From: CALHVX01 sp964640725
GTDB taxonomy: Bacteria > Pseudomonadota > Gammaproteobacteria > Pseudomonadales > Azotimanducaceae
NCBI GenBank assembly: GCA_964640725.1
Contig: CAZXIJ010000002.1
Location: 179,470-243,469 of the forward strand
DNA length: 64,000 nt
Reading direction: 5' to 3'
The notes beneath the pieces are model-generated. The model did no database searches. It saw only the letters and a list, made by a program, of their open reading frames with translations, and was not told the DNA's origin. Positions within the stretch are counted from its first letter, which is position 1. Each line of letters opens with the position of its first letter. A program made the translations under genes and the position numbers. Of this stretch, positions 60,625 to 64,000 are shown piece after piece.

Positions 60625-60783
60625 ATGGCAGACACGCCTGACCCCGAATCACAAGAAACGCGCTTTCATGGCTGGCGACTCCTGGGCGTCGTGGGCATCG
60701 TGATTGTCGTCCTCGCCATGGTAAGTGCGGTGGTCGACTGGGTCGTCATCGGTCCCCTGGAGGGCCGTGCCCCCTGGCTCTGA
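60625..60783 (+). CDS. Small single-pass membrane protein, unknown
   Basis: A 52-residue reading frame starting MADTPDPESQETRFHGWRLL, with one strong membrane segment (GVVGIVIVVLAMVSAVVDWVVIG) and a short tail ending RAPWL. An upstream in-frame ATG at 60,583 would add 14 residues. Clear hydrophobic-polar organisation suggests a real gene, but no family is recognised. The region 60,431-60,582 between the tRNA and this gene holds nothing recognisable. Confidence 0.5.
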   Translation: MADTPDPESQETRFHGWRLLGVVGIVIVVLAMVSAVVDWVVIGPLEGRAPWL

Positions 60784-60828
60784 GCACAGTGGCGCAACGC
60801 CCCGCCCTGAAAACTGATACCTGATTCA

Positions 60829-60857
60829 TTGCCTCATGACGCGCACAGGACTATCCT
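60829..60857 (+). promoter_or_regulatory. Promoter of the regulator-cydAB operon
   Basis: TTGCCT and TATCCT separated by exactly 17 bases (4/6 and 4/6). The predicted transcription start falls at about 60,864, inside the inverted repeat described next, and about 80 bases before the first ATG. Confidence 0.45.
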
Positions 60858-60861
60858 CATA

Positions 60862-60879
60862 TTTCAGCAATTACTGAAA
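60862..60879. promoter_or_regulatory. TTTCAG-N6-CTGAAA operator
   Basis: A perfect 6-base inverted repeat with an A/T-rich spacer (CAATTA) in otherwise G+C-rich DNA, sitting on the predicted start site. Size and symmetry suit a dimeric MarR/GbsR-type repressor, the product of the next gene. Confidence 0.55.
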
Positions 60880-60942
60880 ATACTGGACATCAAGAAAACG
60901 TGAACGCTGCTGGCCTGACCAGCGCAATCTACGGGGCGACTA

Positions 60943-61536
60943 ATGAATCTTTCTCCGCTTATGACCACACTGGTCCTGCATTTTGGCGAGATGGGATCCC
61001 GCTGGGGCATCAACCGCACCGTCGGCCAGATCTACGCGTTTCTGGTCTTTAGCGAAGATCCTAAAAACGCCGACCATATCGGCGAAGCGCTCGGCTTCTC
61101 CCGGTCCAACGTCAGTATGGGCCTCAAAGAGCTGCAGTCCTGGAACCTGCTTCGGCCCCATCACCAGCCCGGCGATCGCAAGGAGTACTTCAGCGTGCCG
61201 GAGGATGCCTGGGAGATCGCCCGGATTCTCGTCCGGGAGCGTCGCCAGCGAGAGATTGACCCGACCTTGAGCGTCCTTCGGGACAGCAAGCTCGCGCACG
61301 GCAGTGAGCCCACAGACCAGTACGCCAGCGGGCGGGTCGACGAGATGTTGTCGTTGATCGAACTCGTCGTCGGCTGGACCGAGGATATGCAGCGCCTCTC
61401 CGAAGACGATCTGCGCCGCCTGATGAAGCTTGGCGCCAGCGTCAATAAGGTGCTCGAGTTTTCTCGCCGCGGCCGCGCGGGGCCATCCGCGGATCGCAGC
61501 ACGCCATCTGCAGCCCCGCGGGAGCAAGACGCATGA
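60943..61536 (+). CDS. GbsR/MarR-type transcriptional regulator
   Basis: A 197-residue winged-helix regulator. N-terminal helices (LVLHFGEMGSRWGINRTVGQ, IYAFLVFSEDPKNADHIGEA) and the recognition region LGFSRSNVSMGLKELQSWNL, then a wing RPHHQPGDRKEYFSV, match GbsR-family proteins (PF12802/COG1510). The C-terminal helices form a dimerisation part; the last 25 residues are disordered. Its stop overlaps the cydA start in ATGA, so it most likely controls cydAB and itself. Ligand unknown; no redox-sensing cysteine is present in the sequence. Confidence 0.85.
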   Translation: MNLSPLMTTLVLHFGEMGSRWGINRTVGQIYAFLVFSEDPKNADHIGEALGFSRSNVSMGLKELQSWNLLRPHHQPGDRKEYFSVPEDAWEIARILVRERRQREIDPTLSVLRDSKLAHGSEPTDQYASGRVDEMLSLIELVVGWTEDMQRLSEDDLRRLMKLGASVNKVLEFSRRGRAGPSADRSTPSAAPREQDA

Positions 61537-62918
61537 ACGAATTCGCCTTCGATACGCTGACGCTGTCGCGGATCCAGTTCGCCGCCAACATCAGCTTCCA
61601 CATTCTATTCCCGGCGATTTCCATCGGCCTCGCCTGGTTCCTGCTCTTCTTCAAAGTTCGGTTCCAGCGCAGTGGCGACGAGCTGTGGATGCGCTGTTAC
61701 CGCTTCTGGGTAAAGATATTCGCGCTGACCTTCGCTCTCGGCGTCGTGAGCGGCATCACCATGTCGTTTCAGTTCGGCACCAACTGGCCCGGCTTCATGG
61801 AAAAGGTCGGCAACATCGCTGGCCCTCTGCTCGGCTACGAAGTGTTGACCGCCTTTTTCATGGAGGCCACATTCCTGGGCATCATGCTGTTCGGCATACA
61901 GCGCGTACCCAGTTGGGTGCACACCTTCGCAACCGGCGCTGTCGCCGTCGGGACGACGCTGTCAGCATTCTGGATCATCGCGCTGAACAGCTGGATGCAC
62001 ACACCGGCGGGCTTCGAGATGCGCGACGGGGTCGCCCACGCGACCGACTGGGTCGCTGTAATTTTCAATCCTTCCATGCCTTTTCGGCTGGCCCATGTCC
62101 TGCTGGCATCGCTGTTGACGGCTGCCTTCGTGGTCGCAGGAATCTCTGCGTACCGGTTGCTACGCAAGGACCCCAAGCCGGCGCCGCGGATGGCACTGAA
62201 GCTCGCGCTCTGGGTCGCTGCCATCGTGACACCGCTGCAGATCTTTGCCGGGGACCTGCACGGGCTCAACACCCTGGAGCACCAGCCGGCCAAGGTGGCT
62301 GCCATGGAAGGCGTTTGGGAAACCCGGGGCAGCGTGCCCTTCGTGCTGTTCGCTTTCCCGAACGAAGAGACCCGCAGCAACGATTGGGCGATCGAGATTC
62401 CCTACGCCACGAGCCTCGTGCTGACCCACGAGCTGGATGGCGTTGTGCGTGGCCTGAATGACTTCGAAGAGCACCCGCCCGTCGCTCCGATTTTCTGGAG
62501 CTTCAGGATCATGGTTGGGGTCGGGCTGACCATGCTGGCCTTGTCCTGGATCGGTGTCTGGCAGCTGACCCGGCACGGGCGGGTTGCCCCGCTGATAAAA
62601 CGCGCGCTGGTCGGCATGTCGTTCTCTGGCTGGGTCGCCACCATCGCCGGCTGGTACGTGACCGAGATCGGGCGCCAGCCCTATTTGGTCAGCGGCGTGT
62701 TGCCGACTCGAGAGGCAGTCACCGCGGCGCCGCCGGAGCATGTCGGAATCACCCTGGCGGCCTATCTCGTGATCTACGGCGCGTTGCTGGTTGCTTACGT
62801 AAGCACGGTCTTCCACATGGCCCGCAAGTCGGCGCGTCTGGAAGCTGAGCAGTACGAAGTCGGGCCCGAACCGCAGCGGCCAGAGGCCGACGCCACCGAG
62901 GGAGCGCTGCCCGCATGA
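61533..62918 (+). CDS. cydA: Cytochrome bd-type ubiquinol oxidase subunit I, short Q-loop type
   Basis: Membrane quinol oxidase subunit, 461 residues. Heme ligands are visible: His23 in NISFHILFPAIS, His in PFRLAHVLLAS, Met in FRIMVGVGLTM. The quinol-binding region carries EIGRQPYLVSGVLPTREAV, matching the GRQPW motif. The length and short region before it match the CIO or short-Q-loop subfamily rather than E. coli CydA (about 520). It follows the regulator with a four-base overlap and overlaps cydB likewise. Nine hydrophobic segments expected. No cydX or cydDC genes are visible. Confidence 0.94.
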   Translation: MNEFAFDTLTLSRIQFAANISFHILFPAISIGLAWFLLFFKVRFQRSGDELWMRCYRFWVKIFALTFALGVVSGITMSFQFGTNWPGFMEKVGNIAGPLLGYEVLTAFFMEATFLGIMLFGIQRVPSWVHTFATGAVAVGTTLSAFWIIALNSWMHTPAGFEMRDGVAHATDWVAVIFNPSMPFRLAHVLLASLLTAAFVVAGISAYRLLRKDPKPAPRMALKLALWVAAIVTPLQIFAGDLHGLNTLEHQPAKVAAMEGVWETRGSVPFVLFAFPNEETRSNDWAIEIPYATSLVLTHELDGVVRGLNDFEEHPPVAPIFWSFRIMVGVGLTMLALSWIGVWQLTRHGRVAPLIKRALVGMSFSGWVATIAGWYVTEIGRQPYLVSGVLPTREAVTAAPPEHVGITLAAYLVIYGALLVAYVSTVFHMARKSARLEAEQYEVGPEPQRPEADATEGALPA

Positions 62919-63919
62919 CCCTTGACGCCCCGACGCTGCTGCCGCTCATCTTTGCCGCGCTGATGGCGCTGTCGTTTTGCGTGTATGCCATTCTGGATGG
63001 CTTCGACCTGGGGGTGGGTCTGGTCCTGCCCCTGGGTGATGAGGACGAGCGCAACATGATGCTCGCTTCCATCGGCCCGTTCTGGGACGCCAACGAAACC
63101 TGGCTGGTGCTGGGCGTCGGCTTGCTGCTGATTGCATTCCCGACCGCCCATGGCCAGATACTCGGCGCGCTCTACCTGCCCGTCGCCGTCCTGTTGATCG
63201 GGCTGATCCTGCGCGGCGTTGCCTTCGATTTTCGCGCCAAGGCGCCGGTCCGGCACAAACAGCTGTGGGACAACCTGTTCTTCGTGGGCAGTCTGCTCGC
63301 GACCGCATCGCAGGGATACATGCTCGGGCGCTACGTTCTGGCTTTCGAGTCGACGCCGCTGGCCGAAGGCTTTGCCGTCTTAAGTGCGCTCTGCGTCACC
63401 AGCGCCTACGCGTTCATTGGCAATGCCTGGCTGGTGCTCAAGACCGAAGGCAAACTTCAGCAGCGCAGCGTGTTCTGGGCCAGCCGAGCGCTGTGGCTGA
63501 CGGCCACGGGAATTGTTGCGGTGTCGGTGGTGAACCCCATGGTCAGCCCGGTGATTTTCGAGCGCTGGTTTGCCCTGCCAGAGGCCATTGCCCTGATGCC
63601 GATCCCGCTCATGTGCGGCGGCGCCATGTTCGCAGCCGGATACTACCTCCACAGTTTTGAGCGTCGTGACCGTCGCTGGGACGCCCTGCCCTTTCTGGCA
63701 GCAATGCTCGTCTTTTTCCTGAGCTTCCTCGGGCTTGCCTACAGCTTCTACCCCGACATCGTCCCTGGCCAGCTCACCGTATGGGAGGCCGCAGCCGCAA
63801 CGGAGTCGCTGGCGTTCATGGGCGTAGGGGTCGCTATCGTGTTCCCCGCCATCATGGGCTACACGCTGCTGTCCTATCGGGTGTTCTGGGGCAAGGCGGA
63901 AGCGCTGGTGTATCACTGA
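62915..63919 (+). CDS. cydB: Cytochrome bd-type ubiquinol oxidase subunit II
   Basis: Second subunit, 334 residues, all membrane helices. Typical features are FCVYAILDGFDLGVGLVLPL near the N-terminus, IGPFWDANETWLVLGVGLLL, and the C-terminal SFYPDIVPGQLTVWEAAAAT. It overlaps cydA by four bases. The pair would give respiration at low oxygen or with inhibitors of heme-copper oxidases. Confidence 0.95.
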   Translation: MTLDAPTLLPLIFAALMALSFCVYAILDGFDLGVGLVLPLGDEDERNMMLASIGPFWDANETWLVLGVGLLLIAFPTAHGQILGALYLPVAVLLIGLILRGVAFDFRAKAPVRHKQLWDNLFFVGSLLATASQGYMLGRYVLAFESTPLAEGFAVLSALCVTSAYAFIGNAWLVLKTEGKLQQRSVFWASRALWLTATGIVAVSVVNPMVSPVIFERWFALPEAIALMPIPLMCGGAMFAAGYYLHSFERRDRRWDALPFLAAMLVFFLSFLGLAYSFYPDIVPGQLTVWEAAAATESLAFMGVGVAIVFPAIMGYTLLSYRVFWGKAEALVYH

Positions 63920-63925
63920 AGAGAC

Positions 63926-63942
63926 CGCCTGCAGGCGATTTT
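63926..63942 (+). terminator. Short hairpin terminator after cydB
   Basis: CGCCTGCAGGCG (a 12-base palindrome) followed by ATTTT, 7 bases after the cydB stop. The stem is short (4-5 bp), so termination may be weak. Confidence 0.4.
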
Positions 63943-63988
63943 GACTCAAGCGAGCAGGGTTCGAATCTGACTGAGCAGCCTTTCAATA

Positions 63989-64000
63989 TGGCGGAGAGAG
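63989..64000 (-). tRNA. 3' end of a tRNA-Ser gene, cut by the window edge
   Basis: Read on the minus strand the last 12 bases are CTCTCTCCGCCA, identical to the 3' end of E. coli tRNA-Ser (CGA) as I recall it: acceptor strand, G discriminator and CCA. Only the acceptor is visible, so the call is tentative. Confidence 0.35.

Noticed and set aside
60118..60783. A 221-codon plus-strand frame
   Set aside because: It runs through the SPOR-like gene and the tRNA-Arg gene; only the last 52 codons look like a protein.
1..64000. Search for transposases, integrases, phage genes and toxin-antitoxin pairs
   Set aside because: None seen; gene order and codon use are consistent with vertically inherited core DNA across most of the window.

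Overview
The window looks like chromosomal DNA of a GC-rich gammaproteobacterium with a polar flagellum. The evidence is the gene order and the FleQ/FlhG/FlhF/FliA regulatory set, which resemble Pseudomonas, Xanthomonas and Nevskiales-type bacteria more than enterics. A CYP153-type P450 would fit a marine or hydrocarbon-associated lineage, but the genus cannot be named from the sequence. No insertion sequence, prophage, integrase or CRISPR array was seen.

Positions 1 to about 47,090 hold an almost complete flagellar regulon. From flgB (44,395) down to the left edge everything is on the minus strand. In transcription order this is flgBCDEFGHIJKL, fliC, flaG-fliD-fliS-fliT, fleQ-fleR, fliEFGHIJ, an HsbA/HsbR/HptB-like partner-switch module, fliK, fliLMNOPQR, flhBAF, flhG, fliA, motC, motD and a truncated DUF2802 gene. 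Diverging from flgB on the plus strand are flgA, flgM, flgN and a YcgR/PilZ gene. Visible control sites are a near-consensus sigma-54 promoter before flgB, with two tandem inverted repeats at enhancer distance, two FliA promoters (before fliC, and inside the 3' end of flgA for flgM), and a sigma-70 promoter before fleQ.

The machinery is conventional but two aspects are not. First, the secreted axial proteins are greatly enlarged: hook protein FlgE has 1,329 residues, with five tandem modules of about 100-130 residues and a 19-residue repeat tract; FlgK has 989, FliD 809 and FliC 722 with an internal duplication. Second, the polar-flagellum regulators are eroded in a correlated way. FlhF lacks every GTPase motif, FlhG lacks the activator helix that normally stimulates FlhF, FleR has a receiver domain without the phosphorylation residues and its kinase FleS is missing, and the che genes usually found between fliA and motC are absent. 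FliM keeps its CheY-binding peptide, so chemotaxis genes probably lie elsewhere.

Positions 47,000-56,830 hold accessory genes: two rSAM/selenodomain-associated type glycosyltransferases, a small Cys-rich secreted protein, a Cys4-finger protein, a TRAFs-binding/adenylate-cyclase multidomain protein, a secreted amidohydrolase, a 1,064-residue secreted DUF11 protein and an SDR oxidoreductase. Positions 56,834-59,409 form a two-gene unit of amidohydrolase-2 and CYP153-like P450. Two tRNA-Arg genes (CCT and ACG) flank a small SPOR-like periplasmic protein. The right end is a GbsR/MarR-type regulator in an operon with cytochrome bd-type oxidase cydAB, behind a promoter overlapped by a TTTCAG-N6-CTGAAA operator. 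The last bases look like the 3' end of a tRNA-Ser gene on the minus strand.
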